A stretch of DNA of 64,000 bases from Myxocyprinus asiaticus. Its lineage: Eukaryota > Chordata > Actinopteri > Cypriniformes > Catostomidae. The stretch covers positions 16,364,501 through 16,428,500 of the forward strand of contig NC_059393.1 of NCBI RefSeq assembly GCF_019703515.2. The letters run 5' to 3'. The notes beneath the pieces were generated by a model that did no database searches, was not told the DNA's origin, and saw nothing but the letters and a program-made list of their open reading frames with translations. Below, in pieces: positions 43,486-57,208 of the stretch (its first letter is position 1; the number at the start of each line of letters is the position of its first letter). A program made the position numbers and the translations under genes.

Positions 43486-46400
43486 TTATGCATTTCTGTC
43501 AAGCCTGACATCGATCTCTCGCCCGTTGAGCCGGTATCCATTCATGGTACGGCAAGCTCTCTCAGCGGTTTCTGGGTTATCAAAGCGCACCACACCACAT
43601 CCCTTGGATTTTCCGTTATCCATCTTTATGTCTGCATACTGCACAATCCCTGTAAAAAAGAAAAGAACACTTAACGACAATAAAGAAACAATGCTTATAG
43701 AACAAAACAAAAACAAAAATGCAAGCATATATGGACATTTGAAGTCAACATGAAACAGCCCAACAGTTTACAAAATGATTATCCCTTCATTTAAGAGTTT
43801 AGTAGACATGAAAATGAATGTTCTCACCACATGCATTGAAGGTGTCCTTCAACATCTTCCAGGTAAAGTCAAAGGGTAGCTGTAAAATGAGTCGCATTAT
43901 AAATAAATAATTAAAAAAACCTCAAATTTGTTCTGCCAAAAAGCAGAGACCAAGTGCTTACATTTCTGACAAAGATCTGGCAACCCTTCCTGGCATTGGC
44001 TCCAGCGCTCACTGGCCCTCCTTGTCCGGAACCACCGAAAGGAGTGCCGAAGTTTCCGCGATCCATGTCCGCAGGTCTGTCAAACTGGCCACCCACGCCG
44101 CCAGATCCCATGCGATCTAGGCTGGAACCCATGCGGTCAAGGCCTGAGGTAGGGAAGCGGTCCATGCTTGCAGAGCCCATGCGGTCAAAGTTGGTACCCA
44201 TTCGGTCCAGGCCTGCATTCATCCTATCCATGCCCATAGGCGAGGCAAAGTCCATTCCCCCACTCAGGCGGTCCAAGCTGGACGGACCCAGGCGATCAAA
44301 CCCAGCAGGCCCGAGGCGGTCCACACTGGAACCCATACGATCAAGGCCTGATCCCAGGCGATCCATACTGGGGCCCAGTCGGTCAAGGCCTGCGCCCATC
44401 CGGTCGAAACCAGAACCCAGACGGTCCAGATCAGACACACGGTCCATGCGATCCATTCCCAATCGGTCTAAACCTGCCATGCGGTCCATGCCACCGCTGA
44501 GCCGGTCCATGCCAGAATTCATGCGATCCATTCCCATGGAATTTCCTGGTAGTAAAGTGAAATTGTTAATAAAATGAACTCCTTGTATAACGCTTAAATA
44601 AAAAGGATATAGAAGTTACTGTTTACAAACAAACGCTTAGCTCCGGCACATCCGGGTTCTTTTGGCACCGCATAGAACTGCTGTCAAGGGACACGTAGCT
44701 CGAACTGAGCTGAAAATGCCCCAAAAAGGGCTGTTTTTGGGTTTGTAACACATTTATCAAAAGAATATTGGAGATTTGGGCTTCTTTCAATTTCCATCAG
44801 GATCAGTGTTAAACTTGAGGATGAGTATTCATCAACCCATCCTAAATCTTCTGCTCAATCACACTCGCATAATGAACCAAGTTAAATCTTTTTGCAGATA
44901 ATTAAGAACCAACAAATATTCTTCACATTAACCATTGTTATCCCTTTACAAAAACTTTTACTAACATTAACAAATTACTATAAATTAATGAAAAGGTTAT
45001 TAAAACTGTAACACTGGCCATATCCACCATTGAAATCTGCTGCTCAAAAGAACCCGGAATTGAGGTTGCCTGCAGTGTGATGTTATGGTAATTTAATCTA
45101 TATGTTGTGCACAATATTAAATTCATAACTAACCCATTCCTCGGTCAAAAGAGTCTCCAAAGTTGTTACGGGACATTCCCATGTCATTACGGCCACTGAA
45201 TTCTCTATCAAAAGCACCACCGATACCACGATCCATATCTGCAATTCAAAAAAAGTTTAATTAATAACAGCTGTATGAAGAATTTATATCAAGACTTAAC
45301 CGCAATGTCACTAACTGCATTTACCATTCATTCGTCCCATTCCAGAGGGTCCGAAGCGATCCATGTTGTTCATTCCGCCTCCAAAGTTATCCATCCCTTA
45401 GAATCAATAACAACTACCTTTAACATAACACCACTTTAGCATACAAAACAACTGACATACTTTAACACCATTTTAAACAGTGTAATGCAGCAATTTGGAA
45501 AGAGCAGAATATTCTAAGGTTAGAATGGAGGCACTCAGTGCTGTATGGAAACTGCAGTCATGCAGTTCAAAATAAGTCATGCACAATCCACAAACAATTA
45601 AATCAGTAATCCCTTGATTACTGCAAAAATAGCAGACAATTTCAGCCTTTCCAACATAAAATGGCTGATGAGATGTCCTGAGTAAACATACCTCCTATTC
45701 TACCCATGCCACCAAAGCCCATTCCATCCATTCCTACAGAAAAAATTAATTAATGGAGGGGGGAATGATGGTCAGTGAGTGAGTGAGCGAGCACAAGCTG
45801 AAACGTTCCGAAACATTAAACAGGCATCATGCTTTTACCTCCAGGTCCCATGTTGCCCATTCCACCTCGGTTGAGTTGGGTGGCATCGATGGGCTGCCCA
45901 CCGGGTCCCAGACCAAGACCGATGCCGCTCAGACCACCTGCAAGGGATTGAGAAAATGCTTAAGAGAAGGATCACGATTGTGATTTCTCAAATTCTGATC
46001 TTTGGGACTAATGTCCATACTATTATTTTGCAAGCGCTTAAATCTGATCCACGTGGTCAGAGAGTCTAGAATTAGTTGACAATGCTGATTTTCAAATGAC
46101 AATCACCCATGGATTAGGGAGATGTTGTGGAAAGAAAATCACTCACTGGATTAAAAAAATAAATAAATAAATAAATAAATAAAAAATTAGGGATGGGACG
46201 ATATCAAATGACGATTGATTGCAAACTCAAAAAAAAAAAAAAAAAAAACCCCGACAAGGTCCTTTAAGTGCTTGAATTTAGCTTTTAAAAATGTAGCTTT
46301 TAGAAATTTAAGTACCAGAATACCTGGAAACGTGCTTGAGATTAAAACTGACCATTTCTTACGTGTAATGTGTACACCAAAGATGAGATTCACACACATT

Positions 46401-46758
46401 AGTGTCTTTTAATATCGTTTGTTCTTCAGTCAAATAAAAAAAGTTAAAGAAATATTAACTTTAATAACAAATAGCACAAAACGAGACTCCCCTCTCTTTA
46501 ATAAATGAACCAGAACACCTGTCCAAGTGACATGCACATTGAACTTTTAAAGTGCCAGTACCATTATAGCACTTGCTGTACAAATTAATGTAAACAATGT
46601 TATTACTTGTAAATTGTACACAATAAAGTATTTCAAACATTGACAGCTCATAATTATTATATATACACAATTTCAAGACATTATAAATTGATTTAATGTA
46701 GAATTTTTATATTAAAAAAAACAAAAGTTAAAATATGACAAAATCACAAAAAATTAAA

Positions 46759-46793
<35 letters not shown>

Positions 46794-49700
46794 ACCCACA
46801 TACTTTTTCAGGAGATTCTGTTCTATTGCTTGTTCTGCACCTGATCAGCCTAAAATGTAGTCCACTATTTTTGATGGCTCATTTGTTTGTGACCTTTTTT
46901 TTTTATAATGAAAGCTACGTGAGCAACTGTAATTATTGAAACTTTGAGCACTTATATTGGGTATTTAAATAGATGACAAATTGTGCATTTTGTGTTAAAC
47001 TTATTTTTTTTTTTAAAAACGCAATTTTCTGCCATACTTTGTCATTCAAGTGTTATTATAATCAAACTAAGATTGTCATTTAAGTGTTATATCGAATCGA
47101 GATATTGAATCGTGCAAATCTCGATTCGAATATATCATATGAATAACCAAATGATGAGATAACCATATCGTCCCATCCCTAATCACTGTTCATACTTGAA
47201 TGCATTTTTAAAAAGAAGATTCATCCAATCTGACCACAAACAGATGTGATTTGGATTGAGTTTCTAAAACTGACTTTATTCCCATTCAAACTATAAACCT
47301 AAAAGATGTAAAATTCTGAAGAAAAAAAAAAAACTTTGGTTGGCCAACAGTCTGAAAGAAAATGAAGTTACTACTTACGAGGAAGTGCTGGTGGGCGCTC
47401 TGGGGGTGCAAAGTCACCTTTGGGTAAAGATTTCTCATCCTGAAAAGACAATGACCAATGTAAAGGGGTGCATTTTGATGTCTTGGATGTTATGAAAATG
47501 TTGCCCAACCAATGTGATCGAAAACTTACCAGTTTGACATGCATGACCCTGTTGAAGAGGAGCTGTCCGTTCAACATGGCTAACATCAGTTAAGGAAGAC
47601 TGCATATTTACATAAGGTTCTTATGGATATCTTTAATGTTTGAACCATTTTTCAACCCATTCCTCAGGCAGTGTTAATTTTCAATTTTCTGTTTGTCATA
47701 GTTTGTCTTTTGACAAAAATGTCCTTTAAAATTAGTCAATTTCATCACGTCATATTCATTAACTTTAGTCAGTTTTAATTTGACGAAAATGACAATTTTT
47801 GTCAAAGAAAATTTAATCTTTTAGTAGATGACGTGCAAAATGGACTAAAAGTGTCTCAAACTTTAACGGACCAAACTTGAATCAAATTCAAACATTTAGA
47901 AAAAACTGGACTTCCCAACTTACAAAATATTGACATTTTCCATTCAGTTCAGTTTTTGCTTATAAATGCTGAGGGTAAACATTTTGTAACATGTTGACTA
48001 ATTTTTATTCATAAAAGGTCAACTTGGCTGTTCTTTTATTATTGAATTCTGTTTCACAAATGAAGCAAGTTAACAATAATGAGGGTTAAATGGGTTACAC
48101 TACATTTTGAGGGTTCAATGGGGTACAACACCAAATATTTTTGTGTAAAAATATTAGTTAAAATGTGAATTAATAACTTAACATGCTGGGACAAATCACT
48201 ACATGCACAAGCAGCCTCTGAACTTGGGTCTTAATTATTTTCCACAACTTTTTGTATTTAAAAAAATAAATTAATTAAAACAAAAAGGTTTCAACATTGA
48301 TAACACCAATGCCATGAAATCAAGGAACATTCTTTTTAAATTATTAATAATAATTTTGTTGGGGGGCCTGGGTAGCTCAGCTAGTATTTATAATTACAAC
48401 ATTACTTCACTTGCTTTTGGTGCCCCCAATGGACATTTTAATGGGAAACTGCAGCAGTGTCATGAAACATGGAAAATTTTTTGTTTGCAAAACTTTTGCC
48501 ATTGTCATGTAAATTTCATGATCAGGCTGATATTTAAGTTCTCAATTTATTCAGAGGCAAAATTGGTATGGAAGTGAAGGGGATTTCTAAAGTGAGGGTG
48601 TAACATTTAAATGATCTGTTCTTGAAAAAGCCCAATTCAAGTACTTAAAGCACCTTGTATGAACCCTGTAATTGTCATGATGTGCCATTTTCACCTTGTC
48701 TTTGTTATCGTTGACTAAATAAAAAAAATCCAGACAATTAATATTTTCATCAGTGATTTCATTGACTAGATTAACACTATCCTCAGCACACATAAAACGC
48801 TATTGTGAAGGATACAGACTGCTTGAACAGCTTCAATGGGCATCTCAAATGTGACTGTTCCCATGCCTCTGCTCTTCCCATCCTTATCCTCTAGAATATC
48901 AGCACGTACCACCACTCCAGCCATTCCAAACACCTCCTTCAGCTTCTTCCATCCAACTTTGTAGTCCAGCTGAGAAGACAGATGCCGTTTAAACAATTAA
49001 GAGCCATGTTCCAATCCTTTTAAACTCCTGAATGAATGGTTACATTTATACAGCACTTTACTGATACACACACCAGCTGTTGGTGGAGGAGAGAGTAGAG
49101 TGAAAAAGCCAATTAATGGATGGGGATTATTAGGAGGCCATGAATGAGAAGGGCCAATGGTGGGAATTTGGCCAGGACACACCTGGTTACACCCCTACTC
49201 TTTACGAGAAATGCCCTGGGATTTTAATGACCACAGATCAGTCAGGACCTCAGTTAAAAGTCTCATCTGAAAGATAGGGGTTCTTTTAAAGTACATTGTC
49301 CCAGTCACTGCACAAGCACACCCTGCTTTTTAAAAGTAGACATTCTTTTTAACATGGCAAAAAACATGGCAACTCCTGCATGACACACTGGGGGTAAAAA
49401 GTTCATTAAAAAATCCTTGAAAAATAGCACAGAAAAGTGTGTATGGCTGCTAATGCTACATAGTTAAGTGTAATTAAAGTCTTACATTTGCCACAAAAAC
49501 AGTGCTTCCGATTTTTCCAGCCTGGAGCCCGTGGATGATTTCATTTGGGATGTTGGGGTTGTTCATGAGACTTTGAGGGATGTTAACCATTGGAGGACCA
49601 CCAGGACCTGGGCCCATACCTATGCCTCCACCCATTCCACCACCCATGCCTGGGGGACCACCACCACCTCCTCCCTGGGCCCGATGAGCTTCACGCTGGG

Positions 49701-52700
49701 CAATTACACCATCTGGATCCTAAAGGGATAAAAAGCGTTAATTACAGGCCTAAATAAAAATCAAGTTGACTTGAGAGTACTGTGTAATACAATAAGGGCT
49801 GGGCAACATATTGAATTCAATGGATTTACTGGCAATATAAAATTAAGCAGCAGCAATGAATCTTATGCCATTCTTATTTGGCCTTTAATTTTCCTAAATA
49901 TCATTTTCAATACTAATATTATTACGCTAGTATCCGTTTTAATACGACAAAGTTGTAATAAAAATACATCAGGGCTCCAGACTAAAAAAAAAAGATGACT
50001 TGGGAGCCATTGGCTCCTACACTGAAACATTAAGGAGCCAAATGGTTGTTTTTAGTCACCAAATCACAGAATTGCTCGATTTAGATTGCTATTCAGAAAC
50101 AACAGCTGATAACCCATTAATCAGAGGTTTAATAAACAGTATACATTATATAGGTTGAGAAGATAAGTTTGCATTCCCTTGTCTCAAATGTTCACACCCC
50201 TTTCTTAATTTATACAAATAAAAGATTTTGAATACTGCTCTTCACAATCTACATTACAGATAATAACAAAATATAGTATGCATATAGTAGTTTGTTGTCT
50301 TCTTGAGCATCAATTAATGTTTGCACCTTGTGTAATAGTTGTGAACAAGTCCCTCAATTGTCCTAAGTGTCAAAAGCTTGACCTCATGATACAGGACTTT
50401 TAATTATAAAGAAGCCTGAAATACACATGGGACTCTTATTTTGAAATGTCTGCACTCCCAGTTGTGAGTTCACTGACGGCTGATTCGCCGAGAAAGCGAG
50501 TCTGATTCAAACTGCTTACCTGTGCTCCTGAGTTCAAACCCTCAGTTCTTTTCGGGTGATTCATGAAAAAGATCCGGTTCAAAAGAGTCATTTGGTCACG
50601 ACTCTCTTGCACTGGGTTTGTTGTTTGCGTGTGGTGCAGCGATCTCGTCAGAAACAGAACGGATGAAAAGTGGCACGCGCTCTAAAGATTTATTCAATAA
50701 TTCATAAGATACCTGACGAAACTGCATATGAACACACACAACCCGACTGTAGCCAATGGCGACTACATTTTAGTCGCAGTCTGGAACCCTGTACATGTAT
50801 GCTTTTTTTTTTTTTTTAAGAATGCCATTCTTAAATGTGTATTTTTTTTAAAATAATATATATAAAACTCATTTTTTTTCTTTTTTCAGCATTTTAATCT
50901 ACTTGGCAAAATGGCCGTTTCATTAAAATGGTTCCTCCAATTGAGAACTAAGATGTAAATGCTAGGGGAGGGCTTCAAAAGCTTTTTCCCCTTAATCGGA
51001 ACATGTAAGAACTAAAACAGTAATAATAATAAAAATATATATCTATATCAGCTATTGATTTGGAATACACATTAACACTCACCTCCTTAACCTTCAGAGG
51101 ACGTCCATTCATATTGTGCTTGTTGACCTTTTCCACAGCTTTTTTCATTAGCTCTTCAGTTCTGAATTCAACCACCCTTTAGATTTAAAGAGAAAACGTT
51201 AACAACGTCCTGCGAAGCAGAAATGAGAAATACGAGGCGAAGAAAAAAAAAAGATCAATGAAACAATTAGCGATTTGAGTACTTACGCACAACCCTTTGT
51301 TCATTCAGCATACCAGCCAGAAGGAAAGTACAAAACAAGAACAAAAGTGACAATTAAACAAAAATCAACAAGACATTGTGGAACAGCTCAGGAAATATTT
51401 ACAATACTGCGGAACAGCTTTGGAAATATTTAAAATACCACATATATAAACACTTATAGATCTTGATATACATTAAAACAGTACAACTCTTTGTGGTGTT
51501 CTCTTACAACAATACAATTACATCTCTTAAATTAAAGTTTGTGGACTCATACTCAAATGGCTGAACAAGATTAACTGATGACCAGAATGCACAAAACGGC
51601 CTGCAGTTTCAATTACACAATTGAATTCTAATGTTCTATTGCCATTATCCCAGTAGTACATGTGAATCTCTAATAATCACTCCAACAAATCATTGACGCC
51701 ATATTTTCCTTGTTAAGTTACTGAACACCACTAACTAGGCTCGAGAAAAGCAGCTCAAAAATTCTACCTTTAAGGGACTGAATCCTCAAACCAAAATTAC
51801 TATGTAGCTGGGACTCAGAACCACAGCCGGCATCCATTTTTGTTTGAATGCCACCCAAGACGACACATTTTGAACTCCACCCAGTCCTGAACATCCCACA
51901 TTAAAAGCAGAGTAAATGTAAAAACTCAAGCGGACAAATGGAGGTTCGTCTCTTTGCACTTACCCTTGATTTGCCTTCTGCGTCCATTAAGTGTTCCACG
52001 TACGTTACCTCACCCACTACAAATCAGATTCCAGACGACACACACCAAGGGAGAGAAGCCGAGAGAACAATTGGGGTTTAGAGCAGACACAAACGGCACG
52101 GTGACAGTGAGCTCGGCTGGCTAGTCCAGAGCCACTCCCAGCACCTCAGCAGCACAAATTCTGGTACAGGTCTACAAGCAAGCAAGCTTTGAAAATTTAA
52201 GTAAAACTTCTTAAGCTGTCCTTGCTGAAATCCTCAACATCCAAGACTGACCAAAAGATTTACAACCTCAGAAGCCATCGGAATTAGATGGATCATCAAC
52301 TAGGCCTTAATTGGACCGTCAGAATGAAGTTGACAAAAACCTCATCTAGGGCCCTATGAATTCCGCAATGCAGAAAACATGGACATCAAAAATATTATTT
52401 AGAGTAAAATTTCACAGAATTTGACAAAATTTGGGACAAAAGAATCAAATTTAAAATATGGCTTAGTGTGATTGTAATGCTGCCTTCACGTGCTACTGGA
52501 ATGATCGTAAATAGGAGTTTCGGAACTTGCACATGAATGATTCCTTAAGTCTTAATTACGACTGGGAAACTCAAGTGATAATTTTGATACCCTAGTCTCC
52601 AAATTGGGAGGAGATGTTAACCTTCAACATGGAGAAGAGTAGTTTCTGTAGTGAGTGACAGCTTTTATTTTTCCAAATACAGCTGATTGTTAGTGCTTAC

Positions 52701-55700
52701 CGTTTCAGTAATTTACATTTACGTATATCAGCAACCATTTGATGGATATTGTACATGTTTACATCGAGAGTACCATTTATTTGACCAGAATTCCATCATC
52801 ATCAGAAACCTGACTGGGTAAATTTACTTAGACACGAAATATGAGTTCCCCAAGAAATACACATGAATCTGGTGTCAGCCATGTTTCCTGTTCTTTCCAA
52901 CAACAAAGCACTTTTATTATTAATTATGACGGACTCAAAATTACCACTTCAGAAGTTGCAAGTAGGATAATTCTGATAGCACATGAAGCATTAAACCGCA
53001 AAGGTGTACGTTTTCAGCAGAGCGCACCGCTGCGAATAATTCGCACAAAACCCTTCTTTGGTCATGCTCAAAGTTCGGCTCACGTAAGTTTCACTTGGCC
53101 ATGTGAAATTATGGCCATTACAACAAATTTGTTACCAAATTATAGAAAAATGCCATTTAATTTTGTAGTAATACTATGAACATTATATTTGTTTAATATT
53201 TATTTTGGCCAAAAACACCTGCAATATTTTGTAATAAATTTGCACAATTTTCATTTTGATTTAGGTTTTATTAAATAATTTGATTAGACGCTGTTTTGAT
53301 AGTTCAAAACAAAACATGGAATCCAGAAAAAATGTAAAAGGAAAACAAGGCATTTGAGAAAATATGAAATGAAATTTAGGAAAAAATTATCGGATTACAT
53401 AGGGCCCTACTTACCTTGTAAAGTTGACATGTCTTCAGCTAGTCCCAGAACACATTCAACACACCTAAACCAAATGCCTCCTGTGTGTTATTGCAAAAAA
53501 AACAAGACTATATATATAAAAAATAAAAAAGTTCAAAATTACAGCAACTGTGAACTCATCAACAGAGTCAACTTGGCTACCCAAATAAACACTCTTGAAT
53601 TTTTATATAGATTAGCCAAACCAGCACCAACAAAAGATGGACATGTAAGAATACAGTGGAACTAGATGCTGATTTTGCATCCAATGAGACTGCAAACCCA
53701 TTCAAGGTCTGGCGGTTTAACACCAATTCATTTTTGAAAACTACTTTAGAAACCACCTTTCATTTCTCCAGCAAGAACGTCAGTCCAATCAACCCTCTAT
53801 TAGATAAATCAAGGACCAGCTTAAGAAGGTGCTTTACTCTGTAGACCTGTACCCCCATAAATCAATCACACTTCCATTTAAGGGCACAATAATGAAGATC
53901 AGCAGCAACAACATTCACTCTGGCAAACCTAAAAAAGAAAATGCAATTTTATTCTACAGGCAACAAATTCCACATGAAACGACTGGTGAAATTGCCCATG
54001 CTTACAAATCATTAGGCATGGAGATACCCCTCAGATTAAGAGGGAACTATAAAATAAAACCCAAACATCTTTTAATGGATTAGGAATATCCTGGGCCTTT
54101 GTGTATGTGACCATTCAGGATTTGTTCTAACATTCTTAACCACAAACTTTGAGAAATCTACACGCTGTTCCAAAAGCAAAAGAGACCAATTCGTAGAACT
54201 GAATTCATTCATACGAATGTTGTACCAAATCATACTTAATTTCTAATAAATATGAGATGGCATGTGCACTTTGCAAATAACTATAAAGTGCCATTGGGTC
54301 TTTTTCCCAGGAGTTTTTTGGGCCTTACGACAAAACCACATTACCATTCTTGAATAACTGAACTTACGCCACAACTGCCTTTTCTCAAAACACTTTCAAA
54401 CGGCATTCCTCCCCCCCCTCCCCCCCAAGACCACTTCCCCATGATGGGATTCATCCTCTTGACCACCTTCAAAAAAAAAAAATCTATCTACAAAAGGGGG
54501 CCAATGAAATCAACCTAACCCAGGACAGGGCACCAAGATGCACAAAATCTTACCTATTTCCTTCATGAGATCTTTCAGTGCTTGCCATTTAACATCATAG
54601 GGAATGTTGCTGACAAACACACGGTATCTCTTGTTTGGGTTTCCATAGGGCTCAAACCGTCCACCACCACCACGTTTTGAGGGCCTCTCCTTCCTGGACT
54701 CATGGTTGGACTTTCCGTTGGTCACCGCATTTCTAAAAAATTAGGAAAAACATGCAAATTAGGTGTCAGAATTTTTTCTCATCACGTGACCAGCCTTGGC
54801 CTAAATTTCAGTTCTCTGTATAGGATTTTTTTTTAGCACATATCTTTAACAAGTATCTTTTATAAATCTTAGTGCATTTTTAAAAGAAACATTCTGGGCT
54901 TTGTGAAAGCACAGTTTGTCAGATGACTCAATCACTAGCTAGATATTACAATGAAAATGTATATTTCTGTTAAATCTTGTGTATTACTGAGCTGTACAGT
55001 TATTTAAATCTAAAAAAATTTATGGTCGTTTTAGCATTTACAGAATTTCGTCATCATATCAACAAAGATGCACATTGGATATAACTTTTTTGTAACAATT
55101 TTTTTTTATTGATTCTTACAAGAAAGAAAGAAAAGCAAAAACAAACTGGATATAACTTCAAACATATTAAAACAAAGTGTGATTTTGGCGGTTTGAGAAA
55201 GAGACTGCTGTTCACATGTTCCCGGACAATGTGTACAGTTAATGGTTATCCTAATAATCAAGCGAAACTAAAGTTTTGTTAAAAGCAGCAATGTTATGAT
55301 CAGAAACCACCAGCCCCAGATGCTGCTGCTGCTTCCATCGGCTGCCTACAGAAGGATTGACTTAAGAACATCTGTTTGAAAAAGCTTTGGAATACTTTAT
55401 GTGCTCTTTTCCCTTTTCTGGCAAGAAGTCAACAGCAGGGATTACTTTTGTTATCCACTTTTATGGTGCGGCTATGATAGACGTCCAGAAACGCAATGAA
55501 TTACATATAAACGATAGCGTTATTGTGCTAACAGGTGTATGAACGTGCTGAAAGTTCATTAGAAATTGAGAGTTGTTCATTTCTATTCAGCATCTTTTTT
55601 ATAATTGCTTCACATGTGTTGAAATGGCATTAATACAGAGTATAAAAAGGAGATGTTGTTTTCAACTGATTTCATGCTGTGATGCTAAATGGATCAAATC

Positions 55701-57208
55701 TACAGTGAAAGACCATATTTATTAGATGAAACATGTACAGCAGTGAGATGTTTGATTAGATTTGAAATAAATTGTATTATGATTTTCCTCTGCCCTGCAT
55801 TTTTCCTGCCTGCAATTCACTTTCTTTTGAGTGTATTTGCAGAATGTGCATGTCCTGCCTTAAGGGGAAATGGTGATTTGACGAAAATTCATAAGACAGA
55901 AGCAAAGAAAGAGTGGGAACCTTTTAGATGCGCGTGTTCCACGAGACTGCACGCCTCCGTATCAGCGTGTCATACATGCGCATAGACGACTTTTCTGTTA
56001 TCTGTTCTTAATAATAAAGTGTGTTTCTTCAAGCGCAGGTCTGTCTCTCTACGAGCAAATTATTTGTAACATTAATAGCCTAATAAATAATACAAATTAT
56101 TTAACACATGGGAAAACGAGCCAAATATCGTCTTGACATCGTCAAAGGCATCAGCTATTGGCGATCACTCTGACCATCTGCGATCCCGAGATCATCGTCT
56201 GTCGGCACAACCCTAATGTGCATTTCTCTCTATAAATTAACAAAATGTTCAGACAGACCCCATACACCCTGCCCACTCCCTCTTTGAACTGTTGCCCTCT
56301 GGCCGGCACTACAGAGTACTGAGCACCAGGACATCCAGGCACAATAAATATTTTTTCCTCATGAACAATTAAACTGCCTCAGGACTTCCCCATAGTGCAA
56401 TAAATGAAAATACATATCTGACGTGCAGTCCTTCAATTATGTTAGAGCGACAGCAGTAGGAACGCCCAGGAGAGACTTCACAGTAGGGCTGAAACGATTA
56501 GTCGACGTTATCGACAACGGCGAGTCGTTTGATCTCATTGAATCGTTAGTTGCAGCCCAGTTCACAGTACAGACAATAGCGACATCAAGCGATAAAGTCG
56601 TTGCATGTGTTTAAGGGGCTTAAGAGCTTCACTGTAACCCAGATTTTTGCTTCTTTTTTTTATGAAAGGGAAGGACGAGCCAAAATTATCTTCTGTTGCA
56701 ATCAACATTATGCCACAAATGATGTCGACTGATCTTAACTTGTATTGAACTCAGAATACTCCTGCACAGGTTGTATTGCTACTAACTACTGAAGAGCAAA
56801 CAAACTACCTCCACGTGCTAACATGCTAACACTTAAGCCAAACGGCCATCAAAGAAAACTTCCTCTGCATGTTAGCTTGTAAAAAAAAAAATCATTGATA
56901 TCTAGTCCGTGTGTCTTATTTTGCGTATAAAACACACAGGTTGTTCATTAGTTGTTGTTCATTGTGAATCCCTCGAGTCTTTGTTTCAGCCTGGCGTGCA
57001 CGCACCAAACGACTTTTGCCCATCGACAATAAACATATTCTTACTGCAAGTTACCCATTATAACATAACATGAATGACAAATAGCACTCTTCTATACATG
57101 CATCTACTCTTGAAAAAACAAGTAAACTACTCTTATAACAAGTAAAACGTGATGTGGCGTTATTTACCCATGGCCTGGTTTCTCTGGCGCAGCGTCTGGC
57201 GTCGACAT
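43486..57208 (-). CDS. hnrnpm: Heterogeneous nuclear ribonucleoprotein M
   Basis: A nuclear RNA-binding splicing regulator that prefers GU-rich RNA. Coding exons, 5' to 3': 57168-57208, 54554-54732, 51964-52016, 51287-51294, 51083-51176, 49486-49719, 48816-48969, 47530-47579, 47379-47439, 45839-45937, 45692-45733, 45325-45396, 45134-45238, 43962-44545, 43828-43879 and 43486-43649. These total 1992 nt (663 residues), with all phases consistent. RRM1 is at about 50-125 (RNP2 VFVSNI, RNP1 SRGCAVVEF), RRM2 at about 196-270 (STVFVAN, KSRGMGTVTF) and RRM3 at about 586-661 (CQIFVRN, KSKGCGVVRF). A basic PY-NLS-like stretch, KRGGGGRFEPY, lies at 33-43. A Gly/Met-rich linker and an MDR repeat block separate RRM2 and RRM3. 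The mammalian protein is about 730 residues; the shorter length is mostly linker and repeats. Confidence 0.95.
43962..44545 (-). CDS. hnrnpm: hnrnpm MDR-repeat exon
   Basis: A 584-nt exon (about residues 398-592) made of roughly twenty degenerate units of the type G(x)DR(M/L)G, such as LDRMGS and FDRLGP, followed by RGNFGTPFGGSGQGG and the first strand of RRM3 (CQIFVRN). This is the methionine/arginine repeat domain typical of hnRNP M. The repeats leave the opposite strand open for 207 codons, which is an artefact of the repeat. Confidence 0.95.
46188..47181. mobile_element. hAT-like element in hnrnpm intron
   Basis: Termini TAGGGATGGGACGATAT and ATATCGTCCCATCCCTA are inverted. The element is about 1 kb, contains (AAT)n near 46760, and has no coding capacity. 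A target duplication is obscured by the adjacent (AAAT)n run at 46155-46182. It lies in the intron between exons 47379-47439 and 45839-45937. Confidence 0.75.
47580..48815 (-). other. hnrnpm: hnrnpm intron (1.24 kb)
   Basis: The donor side GTATCC follows the exon ending at 48816 and the acceptor is GATGTTAG. It is AT-rich and includes a short SINE-head fragment near 48363 (GGCCTGGGTAGCTCAGC). No exon or RNA gene is supported. Confidence 0.55.
49970..50791. mobile_element. MITE with CAGGGCTCCAGACT termini
   Basis: The left end CAGGGCTCCAGACT and right end AGTCTGGAACCCTG are inverted. It is 0.8 kb in the hnrnpm intron between the exons at 51083-51176 and 49486-49719. No clear target duplication and no transposase. 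Confidence 0.75.
51287..51294 (-). CDS. hnrnpm: hnrnpm 8-nt microexon in RRM1
   Basis: On the - strand, GAACAAAG is followed by GGTTGTGC and then the strong donor GTAAGT. The upstream exon ends ...AAATCAAGG (phase 0) and the next begins GGTGGTTGAATTC. Inserting the 8 nt gives KSRGCAVVEF, the expected RNP1 of RRM1. Joining the neighbours directly gives AGG GGT GGT TGA, an immediate stop. A pyrimidine-rich tract (TTTCCTTCT) lies about 30 nt upstream. I infer the exon from splice sites, phase and protein conservation; it is too short to be found by open-frame searches. Confidence 0.88.
52347..53409. mobile_element. MITE with TAGGGCCCTATG termini
   Basis: The left end TAGGGCCCTATGAATTCCG is inverted at the right end (CGGATTACATAGGGCCCTA). 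It is about 1.06 kb in hnrnpm intron 2 (52017-54553). Small open frames inside have no known domain. Confidence 0.75.
53410..54553 (-). other. hnrnpm: hnrnpm intron 2, remaining part
   Basis: AT-rich intronic DNA with several short open frames (for example 53354-53665) that lack recognisable domains. A C-rich run CCCCCCCTCCCCCCC lies near 54412. No exon supported. Confidence 0.5.
54733..57167 (-). other. hnrnpm: hnrnpm intron 1 (2.4 kb)
   Basis: The intron runs from GTAAAT after 57168 to CTAATTTTTTAG before 54732. It contains a fragment of the TTAAAGGAATGTTCC family near 56630-56765, a GGGCTGAAACGATTAGTCGA-type repeat near 56485, and otherwise unremarkable AT-rich DNA. Confidence 0.6.

Noticed and set aside
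43954..44577. 207-codon frame on the + strand
   Set aside because: Antisense shadow of the hnrnpm MDR-repeat exon; the sense strand has conserved RRM3 sequence and splice sites.
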